Shown in pieces: positions 1 through 8,250 of a DNA stretch of 64,000 nucleotides. The position numbers and the translations under genes are program-made. The first letter of the stretch is position 1. The number at the start of each line of letters is the position of its first letter. The notes beneath the pieces are model-generated. The model saw only the letters and a list, made by a program, of their open reading frames with translations, made no database searches and was not told the DNA's origin. This DNA comes from JBBROS01 sp963792675 (GTDB lineage Bacteria > Pseudomonadota > Alphaproteobacteria > Acetobacterales > Acetobacteraceae), in the NCBI GenBank assembly GCA_963792675.1, contig CAWBWT010000002.1, positions 2,356,001 to 2,420,000 of the forward strand, read 5' to 3'.

Positions 1-903
1 AGACGCGGATGTTCCTGTCGCTGCTGACGAAGTTCTGCCCGGTGCTGCGCGGCATGGACGTGTTCCACGAGCATGCGATCCGGACCACCGGCGACGCCAC
101 CCAGGCGACTGGGGAGCGGCTGGCGGATCTGGGCGGGAAGGGCCTGTTCGCCAAGGAAATTCATGAGGCGCTGCTGGACCGTCGAATCGATTTTGCGGTG
201 CACAGCCTGAAGGACCTCGAGACCGAGCTGCCTCCCGGCGTCGTGCTTGCCTGCACCCTGCCGCGCGAGGACCCGCGCGACGTGCTGATCCTCGGTCCCG
301 ACTGCCACGAGGCCACGAATGAGAGCCCATACGACGCGCTGCCCTACGGCGCCGTGATCGGCAGCAGCAGCGTCCGGCGACAGGCGCAGCTGCTCGCGGC
401 CCGGCCCGACCTGCGTGGTGCGCAACATCCGCGGCAACGTGCATGGCCGGCTCGACAAGGTGCGGCGCGGCGACTACTCGGCCAGCCTGCTGGCGATGGC
501 CGGGCTGAACCGGCTCGGCCTCGAGCACGAAGCCTCGGTGGTGATCGACGCCGACCTGATGGTGCCGGCGGCCTGCCAGGGCATCGTCGGCGTCACCGTG
601 CGCGCGACCGATACCGAGCTGCACGCCTTGCTGGCGGCGATCGCCGATCCGGACGCCAACGTCATGGCGGCCGCCGAGCGCGCGCTGCTCGGCGCCTTGG
701 ACGGCTCCTGCCACACCCCGATCGGCGCCTATGCGCGGCTGCTGCCGGGCGAGCGGATGCGGCTCACCGGGCTGGTGGCGCGAGCCGACGGCAGCTTCGT
801 GCTGCGCCAGACGGTGGAATGCGCGCGGGCGGATGCGGCACAGGCCGGCGCCGCCCTCGGCGACGAATTGCGGCGCAACTGCCCCGGGGATATGTTCGCC
901 TGA
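1..903 (+). CDS. hemC: Porphobilinogen deaminase (hydroxymethylbilane synthase), 5'-partial paralogue with a frameshift
   Basis: Joins four porphobilinogens into hydroxymethylbilane in tetrapyrrole synthesis. The window begins inside the gene, at the equivalent of about residue 35 of the second copy at 23629. Visible are the VHSLKDLETELPPG segment, the SSSVRRQAQL segment and the dipyrromethane cofactor cysteine in LDGSCHTPIG. The reading frame changes at about 414: dropping the C at 414 gives RPDLVVRNIRGNV, which matches the family exactly, so one base is in excess. The sequence is strikingly similar to the intact hemC at 23629, so this is a paralogue. It is followed at once by tspO. Function of the copy depends on whether the extra base is real. 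Confidence 0.85.
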
Positions 904-1391
904 TCGCCACTTATCTTTCCTTCGCCGCTGCCGCGGTCGTCCTGGCCGGAGCCGGCGGCCTGCTGACCGAGATCGGCCCGTGGTACCGCGGCCTGCGCAA
1001 GTCGCGGCTGCAGCCGCCGGACTGGCTGTTCGGTCCGGCCTGGACCGTGATCCTGGCGCTATGGGCCTATGCCGGCGTGCTGGCGTGGGAGGGCGCGCCG
1101 GACGACGGCGCCCATTGGCGCATCGTCGGGCTGTTCGCCGTCAATTTCGTCCTCCATCTGGTCTGGAGCCCGTTGTTCTTCAAAGCCAAGCGGCCGGACT
1201 GGGCGATGGTCGAGATGCCGTTGCTGTGGATCTCAATCGTCGCCATGATGGTGGGCCTGGCTCCCTTTTCGCCGATCGCCCCCTGGTTGCTGGCGCCCTA
1301 CCTCGTTTGGGTCAGCTTCGCGATGTGGATCAACTACGCCATCGTCCGGCTGAACGGCCCGTTCGCCGCCAGGGTGCCCGTCACCGACTGA
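900..1391 (+). CDS. tspO: TspO/MBR family tryptophan-rich sensory protein
   Basis: A small membrane protein of about 163 residues with five predicted hydrophobic helices, the size of bacterial TspO. It carries family signatures WYRGLRKSRLQPPDW and FGPAWT near the N-terminus, and a tryptophan-rich pattern later (LHLVWSPLFF, LVWVSFAMWINY). TspO proteins bind porphyrins and take part in tetrapyrrole-linked regulation. Sitting directly behind a hemC copy fits that. No ATG, GTG or TTG lies at the expected position. The first plausible codon is CTG at 900, which overlaps the hemC TGA, so the start is unresolved and may be affected by a sequence error. Confidence 0.82.
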   Translation: MIATYLSFAAAAVVLAGAGGLLTEIGPWYRGLRKSRLQPPDWLFGPAWTVILALWAYAGVLAWEGAPDDGAHWRIVGLFAVNFVLHLVWSPLFFKAKRPDWAMVEMPLLWISIVAMMVGLAPFSPIAPWLLAPYLVWVSFAMWINYAIVRLNGPFAARVPVTD

Positions 1392-1410
1392 TCAGCCTGC
1401 CGGCCAAGTG

Positions 1411-1455
1411 GGCAAGCATCGGCTTGCCGGCCAAACGGGCAAGCATCGGCTTGCC
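1411..1455. repeat. Two tandem copies of a 27-bp unit, each forming a 7-bp hairpin
   Basis: GGCAAGC-ATCG-GCTTGCC occurs at 1411-1428 and again at 1438-1455, a 27-bp period. Each copy is a perfect 7-bp stem with a 4-nt loop. It lies between the tspO stop and the amidohydrolase start. No T-tract follows, so it is a REP-like or attenuating structure rather than a classic terminator. Confidence 0.7.
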
Positions 1456-1485
1456 GCGCACTGCGGCTTTGGCCACTGTGCGGCG

Positions 1486-2697
1486 ATGCAAAACACGCCG
1501 CCCGAACCCGATACCGACCGCTTCCTGCACGACCTGAACGAGCTCCGCCAAATCGGCGCCTTCAAGACCGGTGTGCACCGCCCGACCTATACGCCCGAGG
1601 ATATGCAAAGCCGGGCCTGGCTGATGGACCGCATGACCGAGGTCGGGTTGCAGCCGGAGATGGACGGCATCGGCAACGTCCTCGGCCGCCATCCCGGGCC
1701 CGGTCCGAAGCTGCTGGTCGGCAGCCACATCGAGAGTCAGAACGAGGCCGGCTGGCTCGACGGCGCGTTGGGCGTGGTCGCAGCGGTCGCGCTCGCGCGG
1801 GCCGGGATCCCCTGCGATTGCATCGCCTTCGCCGACGAGGAGGGCCATTACGGCGGCTTCGTCGGCTCACGTTCGTTCACCGGGCTGCTGCCGGACGCAG
1901 AGATCGACACCTTGACCAACCGCTACCACGGCAAGCCGTTGCGGCAGGCGCTGGCCGAGGCCGGGCTGTCCGGGCGGCCCCGCTTGGCGATGGAGGCCGG
2001 GCGCTACAAAGGCTTCCTCGAGATGCACATCGAGCAGGGCACCACGCTCGAGCGTGCCGGGCACCAGGTCGGGGTGGTGACCGGGATCGTCGCCATCTGG
2101 CAGTATCGCATTACCTTCGCGGGCATGCAGGACCATGCCGGCGGCACCACCATGGCCGAGCGCCGCGACGCCGGGCGGGCTGCGGTCCGCCTGCTCTACT
2201 GGCTCGACGAGGAATTCCCGCGCCATTGCGGCCCGCGGACGGTGTGGACCGCGGGGCGCATCGCGGTGACGCCGGGTGCGGCGTCGATCATCCCGGGGAC
2301 GGCCGAGGTGCTGTTCCAGTTCCGCGATATCGATACGGACGTGCTCGACCGGCTGGATGCCGTCCTGCGGCGCGGGGTGCAGGAACTGAACCGTACCGAC
2401 CGCTGCGAAGCGACCCTCGAGGTGATGAGCCAGTCAAGTCCGGCCCTATGCGATCCGGACCTGCAGGACGCCCTGTCCGCGGCCGCCGCCGAGCTTGCGC
2501 CGGGACGTTGGCAACGCATGCCGAGCGGGGCAGGGCACGATGCGCAGTACATGGCGCGGCACATCCCGTCGGCGATGCTGTTCGCGCCGTCGATCAACGG
2601 GATCAGCCATCACTGGGCCGAGGACACGGCGCCGGACGACTTGGCAATGGGCTTGCGCGTGCTGGTTGCCGGAGCTCGCCGCTTCCTCGGCCTGTAG
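1486..2697 (+). CDS. M20-family Zn-dependent amidohydrolase (N-carbamoyl-L-amino-acid hydrolase / allantoate amidohydrolase type)
   Basis: A 403-residue cytosolic metallohydrolase of the family that removes carbamoyl or ureido groups (hydantoinase-pathway HyuC/AmaB, allantoate amidohydrolase). The metal-ligand blocks appear in order: GSHIES, WLDGALGV, FADEEGHYGG, EMHIEQG and the C-terminal GAGHDAQYMA. The lid-domain HAGGTTM motif is also present. The ATG at 1486 was chosen because the homologous region starts about there. The frame is open upstream but only through the tandem hairpin repeats. Substrate cannot be told from sequence; no hydantoinase or allantoinase is adjacent. A bidirectional terminator follows. 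Confidence 0.85.
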   Translation: MQNTPPEPDTDRFLHDLNELRQIGAFKTGVHRPTYTPEDMQSRAWLMDRMTEVGLQPEMDGIGNVLGRHPGPGPKLLVGSHIESQNEAGWLDGALGVVAAVALARAGIPCDCIAFADEEGHYGGFVGSRSFTGLLPDAEIDTLTNRYHGKPLRQALAEAGLSGRPRLAMEAGRYKGFLEMHIEQGTTLERAGHQVGVVTGIVAIWQYRITFAGMQDHAGGTTMAERRDAGRAAVRLLYWLDEEFPRHCGPRTVWTAGRIAVTPGAASIIPGTAEVLFQFRDIDTDVLDRLDAVLRRGVQELNRTDRCEATLEVMSQSSPALCDPDLQDALSAAAAELAPGRWQRMPSGAGHDAQYMARHIPSAMLFAPSINGISHHWAEDTAPDDLAMGLRVLVAGARRFLGL

Positions 2698-2739
2698 GCC
2701 CGGCCGCAGCCAAGCCGGGTCCGACGCCGCAAATAGAAA

Positions 2740-2772
2740 CGGCGGAGCCGGACAAGTTGTCCAGCTCCGCCG
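2740..2772. terminator. Bidirectional hairpin terminator
   Basis: CGGCGGAGC (2740-2748) pairs with GCTCCGCCG (2764-2772), and the interior GGACAA/TTGTCC pairs too, giving an almost perfect 33-nt hairpin. On the minus strand it is followed by TTTCTATTT. It separates the convergent amidohydrolase (+) and small secreted protein gene (-). Confidence 0.75.
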
Positions 2773-2829
2773 CTGCAAGGCACTCGTCTCGCCGTGCGCG
2801 GCCGCGATCGGGTCGCGGCCGGGCTCGGC

Positions 2830-3096
2830 TTAGTTTCGCCCGGTCGAGTTCGTCGTGGTATCCGGTTGGGCGGTGGTGCTGGCGTTCGTGTTGCGCTGGG
2901 CGGCGGCATCACGGTTGCGGTTGGCTTGGTGATGCCCGACCGCGCAGCCCGCCGCCGCGCCAAGGACGCCATGGTGCCCGGCGACGTGCCCGGCTACACC
3001 GCCCACCGCGGCGCCGCTGAGGCAGCCGGCTGCCTGGGCAGGCGCCGCACTGATGGCGAGCGCCCCGATGGCGAGTACCGCAAGAATAGCCTTCAT
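2830..3096 (-). CDS. Small secreted glycine/histidine-rich protein
   Basis: An 88-residue protein. Residues 1-22 are a clear Sec signal peptide (MKAILAVLAIGALAISAAPA, cleavage near AQA-A). The mature part begins with a Gly/Ala/His-rich segment (GGVAGHVAGHHGVLGAAAGC) of glycine-zipper character with two cysteines, then a low-complexity N/T/Q-rich tail. ATG 3096 has a GGAGG Shine-Dalgarno 8 nt upstream. Similar short proteins are common in alphaproteobacteria, but I know of no assigned role. A strong hairpin terminator lies downstream. Confidence 0.72.
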   Translation of the reverse strand: MKAILAVLAIGALAISAAPAQAAGCLSGAAVGGVAGHVAGHHGVLGAAAGCAVGHHQANRNRDAAAQRNTNASTTAQPDTTTNSTGRN

Positions 3097-3122
3097 GTTT
3101 AGCCTCCGTTGACTGCGCCCGT

Positions 3123-3521
3123 TCAGATCGAGTGCACCAACGAGAAACGCACGGCGGGGCGGCGCGGTTCCGGATACTTGCGGCTGGCCTCGGCGGGAAC
3201 CGGCGGCAGACTTTCCAGCGCCGCGCGCATCGTCGAGAACCGGCCGAGGTCGGCGCCGGTGCCGCAATGCCAGACGACGATGTCGTCCCCGCTGCGTGCG
3301 AGCCCCCACGTCGCCCACTCGCGGGCCGGCGCGTAGATCAGCATGTAGCCGGCGTCCTCGGGCCCGCCGGCTGCCGAGCCGCGCTCGATCAGGATGCGCC
3401 GGTAACCGTGCTCGGCCGCGTCCTGCATCCAGCCACTGATGGTGATGTGGTCGCGGGCGGTGAAGTCGCGGTCGAGATCGGCAGCGATCTGCCGCGAATG
3501 CACAAGGGTAAGATGGCGCAT
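3123..3521 (-). CDS. Hypothetical protein, 132 residues
   Basis: No family recognised. A soluble-looking mixed alpha/beta protein beginning MRHLTLVHSRQIAADLDRDF. ATG 3521 is preceded by GGGAGGG with 8-nt spacing, and the stop of the upstream small membrane protein is 4 nt before, so the two are probably cotranscribed. Codon usage matches neighbours. Function unknown. Confidence 0.6.
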   Translation of the reverse strand: MRHLTLVHSRQIAADLDRDFTARDHITISGWMQDAAEHGYRRILIERGSAAGGPEDAGYMLIYAPAREWATWGLARSGDDIVVWHCGTGADLGRFSTMRAALESLPPVPAEASRKYPEPRRPAVRFSLVHSI

Positions 3522-3525
3522 CGAG

Positions 3526-3726
3526 TTAACCCTCCCCGGCTGAGCACAATGCGAGCGATGCCGTGTCGCCGGCCGGGGCGCTGGAATGGCCGGGGGACAA
3601 CACCGCGGTGAACGCGATCAAATCGACAACGAGAATGAAGGCCACGCCCCAGCTGGACCCCACCCGTCGATGCCACCATTGCAGGGCCGATTTCGCTGCC
3701 ACGGTGTCCGTTCCACGTCCAATCAT
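3526..3726 (-). CDS. Small single-pass membrane protein, 66 residues
   Basis: Unrecognised. Residues about 28-47 (WGVAFILVVDLIAFTAVLSP) form one membrane helix. ATG 3726 has a perfect AGGAGG 6 nt upstream, which is the main support for it being a gene. It runs into the 132-residue hypothetical gene with a 4-nt gap and is divergent from the Crp/Fnr-type regulator. The shared 156-bp upstream region contains a perfect CRP-type palindrome, so its expression may be controlled by that regulator. Confidence 0.6.
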   Translation of the reverse strand: MIGRGTDTVAAKSALQWWHRRVGSSWGVAFILVVDLIAFTAVLSPGHSSAPAGDTASLALCSAGEG

Positions 3727-3788
3727 CTATGCCTCCTGCAGCCATCTGAGGCTGTGAAGGGAGCCTGCCGTGTCATTGCGGCCACGCC

Positions 3789-3804
3789 TGTGACGAACGT
3801 CACA
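3789..3804. promoter_or_regulatory. Perfect CRP/FNR-family operator, TGTGACGAACGTCACA
   Basis: TGTGA-N6-TCACA is an exact match to the CRP consensus half-sites, and the whole 16 bp is a perfect palindrome. It lies 78 bp before the crp-type gene start (3883) and 62 bp before the divergent small gene start (3726). Autoregulation by the adjacent regulator is inferred. Confidence 0.7.
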
Positions 3805-3882
3805 TTGTCCCACCTTTCGGAGCCGCGGTCGGCGGTGCTAGATGCGCGGTGTGGCTCCTTGGATACAGGTAGGGCGAGGTCG

Positions 3883-4581
3883 ATGGCTGCACTGAGCCGT
3901 GCGGCCAAGCGCGACGTCCTGGCGACGATCGACCTGTTCTCCAGCTTGCCGCGGGACGACCTCGATGCGCTCGCGGCACTGTCGAACGAGCGGCGGGCGG
4001 CGCGCGACACGGTCGTGGTCCGGCGCGGCGGCACGGACGCCTGCCTGCTGGTGCTGGTGCATGGGCGCATGCGGGTGAGCGCCGTGTCGGGTGACGGGCG
4101 TGAAGTGACGCTGCGGATCATGGAAGCCGGGACGTTCCTCGGCGAGATCGCGCTGCTGGATGGCCGGGAGCGCAGCGCCGACGTCACGGCGATGACCGAC
4201 AGCTTGATGCTGGTCATCGAGCGGTCCGCGTTCCTGCCGTTCCTGTCCGCCCGGCCCGACCTGATGCTGCGGCTGATGGAGATCCTGTGCGACCGCCTGC
4301 GCCGCAGCAGCGCCGCGTTCGAGGATGTGGCGCTCGCCTCGCTGTCGTCGCGCTTGGCGAGGCTGCTGCTCGACCTCGCGGCGCAGCATGGGCGGCCGGT
4401 CGCGGAAGGCGTGCGGATCCGGATCAAGCTGTCGCAGAAGGAGCTCAGCGCCCAGGTCGCTGCCACCCGCGAGCGGGTCAACAAGCAGCTTCGGCAGTGG
4501 CACGAGCAGGGCGTGCTGGGTGAGTTGGACGGCGACATGGTGCTGCGCCAGCCTGAAACTCTAAAGGCGCTGATTGCTTGA
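3883..4581 (+). CDS. Crp/Fnr family transcriptional regulator
   Basis: A 232-residue DNA-binding regulator. Residues about 15-125 form a cyclic-nucleotide-binding beta-roll, with the GEIALLDGRERSADVTA segment matching the phosphate-binding cassette region. A dimerisation helix follows (LMEILCDRLRRSS), then a C-terminal winged helix-turn-helix (KLSQKELSAQVAATRERVNKQL). There is no N-terminal cysteine cluster, so this is CRP-like rather than an oxygen-sensing FNR. The ATG at 3883 was chosen because the domain starts just after it; the open frame further upstream runs through the operator. A perfect TGTGA-N6-TCACA site in the promoter region suggests autoregulation. Effector not determinable. 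Confidence 0.85.
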   Translation: MAALSRAAKRDVLATIDLFSSLPRDDLDALAALSNERRAARDTVVVRRGGTDACLLVLVHGRMRVSAVSGDGREVTLRIMEAGTFLGEIALLDGRERSADVTAMTDSLMLVIERSAFLPFLSARPDLMLRLMEILCDRLRRSSAAFEDVALASLSSRLARLLLDLAAQHGRPVAEGVRIRIKLSQKELSAQVAATRERVNKQLRQWHEQGVLGELDGDMVLRQPETLKALIA

Positions 4582-4642
4582 CGCATCGTTGCCTCTCGGA
4601 AACGTGATGAGACAGGTTTAACAAATAACGGAGAGGGCGTCC

Positions 4643-5421
4643 ATGCTTCGAGTTGCGTTGATTTTGGCGGTGTGGCTTTGCGGTTCCGTGGCGCCGGCAT
4701 ACGCCGAGGAGCTGCACGTCGTGAGTTCCGGCGGGTTCGCGGCGGCCTACAAGGAGCTTGCGCCGCTGTTCGAGCGGGCTACCGGCCACACCCTGGTCGC
4801 GGAGTGGGGGCCATCCATGGGCACCACGGTGGACGCGGTGCCGCAGCGGATCGCCCGGCATGAACCGATCGACGTCGTCATCATGGTCGGTTACGCCTTG
4901 GCGAAGATGGTGGATGCAGGGCAGGTGGCAGCGTCCGATCGACATCGACCTTGCGCGCTCGAGCATCGCCATGGCGGTCAAGGCGGGTGCGCCGAGCCCC
5001 GACATCTCGAGCGTCGAAGCGTTGAAGCAGGCGTTCCTGCATGCGAAGTCGGTCGCCTACTCCGACAGCGCCTCGGGCGTCTACATCCAGAACCAGCTTT
5101 TCAAGACGATGGGGATCGCGGAGCAAATGCAGGGCCGCGCCCGGATGATCCCGGCCGAGCCCGTAGGCTTGGTGGTGGCCCGCGGCGAGGCCGAACTCGG
5201 CTTCCAGCAGCTGAGCGAGCTGAAGCCGATCCCCGGAATCACCGTGGTCGGTCTCCTGCCTGAGGGCGCGCAGCAGGTGACAGTGTTCTCGGCCGGCGTG
5301 CTCGGGACGTCGGCGCACCAAGGCGGCCGCCCGCGCCCTGCTTGGTTTTTTGTCGGCGCCCGAAGCGGCCGACGCCATTCGGCGCAGCGGCCTCGAGCCG
5401 ATGCCGGCGCATGGAGGTTAG
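4643..5421 (+). CDS. Periplasmic ModA-like substrate-binding protein (two frameshifts)
   Basis: Residues 1-21 are a Sec signal peptide ending AYA-EE. The mature protein opens with LHVVSSGGFAAAYKEL, the pattern of ModA-like type 2 periplasmic binding proteins. Shifts are needed near 4935 (after AGQVA) and near 5311 (after LGTSAH), beyond which the frame reads ARALLGFLSAPEAADAIRRS and stops at 5421, typical of the family C-terminus. An SD (ggagagg) precedes ATG 4643. No permease or ATPase is adjacent; instead an MFS symporter starts at the stop, so a molybdate role is unlikely. Possibly a solute sensor or helper for the following transporter (inference). Confidence 0.7.
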
Positions 5422-5425
5422 CGCG

Positions 5426-6718
5426 GTGGCGGTGATGACGCCGGAGGAACGGCGCAAGAAGCTGTGGGACGTGCTGCGAGTCGCGTCGGGCAATTTCCTC
5501 GAGCAATACGACTTCTTCGTTTACGCCTTCTACGCCAAGGCGATCGGCGAGACGTTCTTCCCCAGCGACGACCCGTTCGCCTCGCTGGCGGCGTCGCTGG
5601 CGACGTTTGCCGTCGGCTTCTTCATGCGGCCGCTGGGGGCCATCATCCTCGGCGCCTACATCGACCGGAAGGGGCGGCGGATCGGACTGATCGTCACCCT
5701 GGCGATGATGGCGGTCGGCACGCTGTCGATCGCGGTGACGCCAAGCTACGCGCAGATCGGGGTGGCGGCGCCGATCATCGTCCTGCTCGGGCGGCTGCTG
5801 CAGGGGTTCTCAGCGGGTGTCGAGCTGGGCGGGGTGTCGGTGTACCTCGCCGAGATCGCGACACCGGGCCATCGCGGCTTCTATGTGTCGTGGCAGTCCG
5901 GCAGCCAGCAGGTGGCGGTGATCTTCGCCGCGCTGATCGGCGCGGCGCTGACGACGATGCTGTCCCCGGCCGACATGGGCAGCTACGGCTGGCGGATCCC
6001 GATGCTGATCGGCTGCGCGATTATCCCGCTGATCTTCTGGCTGCGCTCCTCGCTGGTGGAGACGGCAGCGTTCGAGAAGATGGAGCATGCGCGCAGCTCG
6101 GGCGACGTGTTCCGCATCGTCGGCCAGAACTGGGCGCTGATCCTGATGGGGGTCAGCATGGTGGTGCTGACGACGACCGCCTTCTACCTCATCACCGCCT
6201 ACACGCCGACCTTCGGCCGGGTGGCGCTGAAGCTCGACGCCACGGCGGTGCTGATCGTGACGGTGTGCGTGGGTCTTTCTAACTTCATCTGGCTGCCGAT
6301 CGGCGGCGCCGTCTCCGACCGCATTGGGCGGCGGCCGGTGCTGATCCTGATGCCGCTGCTGACGATCGTGAGCGCCTACCCGCTGATGCTGTGGCTGGTG
6401 GCGGCGCCGAGCTTCGGGAAGCTGCTGGCGACGGTGCTGGTGTTCTCCGCCTATTACGGCGTCTACAACGGCGCGATGGTGCCGATGCTGACGGAGATCA
6501 TGCCGGCCAAGGTGCGTACGGCGGGGTTCAGCCTGGCGTACAGCCTGGCCACCGCGCTGTTCGGCGGCGTGACACCGCTGGTGTCGAGCTGGCTGATCGA
6601 AGCGACCGGCAACCGCGCCGCCCCCGCTTTGTGGTTGACGGTCGCCGCGGTCATCAGCCTGGTCGGCGCGTTGTCGCTCAAGACACGCGCCCGCGCGGCG
6701 CAGGAAGCGATCATCTGA
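5426..6718 (+). CDS. MFS transporter, citrate/tricarballylate:H+ symporter type
   Basis: About 430 residues with 12 predicted membrane helices, of the metabolite:H+ symporter branch of the major facilitator superfamily. Signatures are SGNFLEQYDFFVYAFYA at the start of helix 1, the loop 2-3 motif IDRKGRRIGL, and GRLLQGFSAGVELGG in helix 4. The family imports citrate, tricarballylate or related carboxylates. GTG 5426 has GGAGGT 8 nt upstream, placed within the end of the preceding gene. ATG 5435 and ATG 5411 are alternatives. It sits between a periplasmic binding protein and an SMP-30 lactonase, suggesting an organic-acid or sugar-acid uptake set. Confidence 0.82.
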   Translation: MAVMTPEERRKKLWDVLRVASGNFLEQYDFFVYAFYAKAIGETFFPSDDPFASLAASLATFAVGFFMRPLGAIILGAYIDRKGRRIGLIVTLAMMAVGTLSIAVTPSYAQIGVAAPIIVLLGRLLQGFSAGVELGGVSVYLAEIATPGHRGFYVSWQSGSQQVAVIFAALIGAALTTMLSPADMGSYGWRIPMLIGCAIIPLIFWLRSSLVETAAFEKMEHARSSGDVFRIVGQNWALILMGVSMVVLTTTAFYLITAYTPTFGRVALKLDATAVLIVTVCVGLSNFIWLPIGGAVSDRIGRRPVLILMPLLTIVSAYPLMLWLVAAPSFGKLLATVLVFSAYYGVYNGAMVPMLTEIMPAKVRTAGFSLAYSLATALFGGVTPLVSSWLIEATGNRAAPALWLTVAAVISLVGALSLKTRARAAQEAII

Positions 6719-6725
6719 CGTGGGT

Positions 6726-6744
6726 CTGGGGGCGCCGCCCCCAG
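6726..6744. terminator. GC-rich hairpin after the MFS gene
   Basis: CTGGGGGCG (6726-6734) and CGCCCCCAG (6736-6744) are perfectly complementary. There is no T-tract. A related GGGGCGCC..CCCC element recurs at 53450-53468, so it may be an interspersed element as well as a terminator. Confidence 0.5.
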
Positions 6745-6783
6745 CTGGGTCCAGGGGCTGGGTCCAGGGGCTGGGTCCAGGGG
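6745..6783. repeat. Three perfect tandem copies of CTGGGTCCAGGGG
   Basis: The 13-bp unit repeats at 6745-6757, 6758-6770 and 6771-6783 without mismatch, in the 155-bp gap between the MFS gene and the SMP-30 gene. Each unit contains a short CTGG..CCAG inverted repeat. Confidence 0.85.
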
Positions 6784-6873
6784 CAGCGTCCCTGGCCTTG
6801 ACGGTGCCGGTCCGAAAGCACGACCCTCGCGCTGCAGTCGCCACAAGGCGGCGCAACTTGGGGGAGAGACATC

Positions 6874-7903
6874 ATGGAACGACGCCATTTCCTCGGCGGG
6901 GCCGCGACCATTGCGGGCCTGGCCGCCGCCGGAGCGGCGCGCGCCGACCGACTGCCGCTCGGCGACCTGCCGGGCACGCGGTATCCGGACCCGCGGGTCG
7001 AGGTGCTCGACAAGCGGTTCAAGGGCCAAGTCGGCAACGCCGCCATCGAGCGCATCGCCACCGGTTATCGCTGGGCCGAGGGCCCGGTCTGGTTGGGCGC
7101 CACGCGTGAGCTGGTTTGGAGCGATATCCCCAACAACCGCCTGATGCGCTGGTCCGAGGAGGACGGCCACGTCAGCCTGTTCCGCAAGCCGTCGAACTAC
7201 TCGAACGGCAACAACGTGGACCGTGAAGGGCGGCTGCTGACCTGCGAGCAGGACACGCGCCGGGTGACGCGGACCGAGCATAACGGCGCCATCACCGTGC
7301 TGATCGACAGCTTCCAAGGCAAGAAGCTGAACGCGCCCAACGACGTCGTCGTGTCCTAATGACGGGGCGATCTGGTTCACCGATCCCGGCTACGGCATCG
7401 ACGGCGACTACGAAGGGCACACCGACACGGCGGAGCTGCCGCGGAACGTTTATCGACTCGACCCCAAGACAGGGACCGCAACGGTCGTCGCCGGCGATTT
7501 CACCCGGCCGAACGGCCTCGGCTTCTCACCCGACGAGAAAACGCTCTACATCATCGACAGCGGCATCACCCATGGCGGCCCGGCGCATATCCGCTCGTTC
7601 ACGGTGGACGGGGAGAAGCTGTCCGGCGGCAAGGTGTTCGCCGAAGGCTTCGCGCCCGGCTTCACCGACGGGCTGCGCTGCGACGTGGACGGCAACGTGT
7701 GGTGCAGCATGGGCTGGGCCGATCCCAAGGAGGACGGCGTGCGCATCTTGGCGCCATCCGGCGACCTGATCGGCAAGATCCACTTGCCCGAGACCTGCGC
7801 CAATCTGTGCTTCGGCGGGCAGCGTCGGAACCGCTTGTTCATGGCCGCCAGCACCTCGATCTACGCGGTCTACGTCAATACTCGCGGGGCAGCGAAGCCG
7901 TGA
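6874..7903 (+). CDS. SMP-30/gluconolactonase family protein, Tat-exported (one frameshift)
   Basis: A beta-propeller lactonase-type enzyme of about 342 residues. The N-terminus MERRHFLGGAATIAGLAAAG is a twin-arginine signal, implying folded export to the periplasm. Family motifs are RWAEGPVWLG (read as YRWAEGPVW), KLNAPNDVVV, the segment WFTDPGYGID after the shift, and RPNGLGFSPDE. The frame breaks at 7357, where an extra T makes a premature TAA; removing it gives VVVSNDGAIWFTDPG. SD GGGGGAGAG precedes ATG 6874. The neighbouring organic-acid symporter suggests a role in sugar-acid lactone or similar metabolism; substrate unknown. Confidence 0.8.
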
Positions 7904-7915
7904 GGCCGGCGGCGG

Positions 7916-8170
7916 TCAGGCAAACGGGTTCTTGACCGTACGGGCCGGGGCGGCGGCCGGGGCGTGCTCCGGCAGATCCGGCTCGGCCTCGAGATGCTGC
8001 ACGACCTGGTCCAGCAGCGCCTTGAGGGCGCGCACCTGGACCAGGCCCGCCTTGTCGCGGGTGACCTCGAGCGAGCCATACAGGGTGATCCGCCGGCTGC
8101 CGTTCTCGACCGTGAGCTGGCCGATCGAGACCGATGCGGCGTCATCGGCGAATGGGGTGAGCGGTGACAT
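7916..8170 (-). CDS. Hypothetical protein, 84 residues
   Basis: A small soluble protein with no recognised family. It reads like a single beta-sheet plus helix domain (ASVSIGQLTVENGSRRITLY, then VQVRALKALLDQVVQHL) with a proline/alanine-rich tail. ATG 8170 has AGGAG about 6-8 nt upstream. It is convergent with the SMP-30 gene and downstream of the secreted nuclease on the same strand. Confidence 0.6.
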   Translation of the reverse strand: MSPLTPFADDAASVSIGQLTVENGSRRITLYGSLEVTRDKAGLVQVRALKALLDQVVQHLEAEPDLPEHAPAAAPARTVKNPFA

Positions 8171-8250
8171 GGCAACTCCTGCGTTGAATGGATTGAGCAT
8201 GGTAGCCGGCCCATCCCAGACATTCGGCTGCGAAGTTCTGGGGCAAGACA

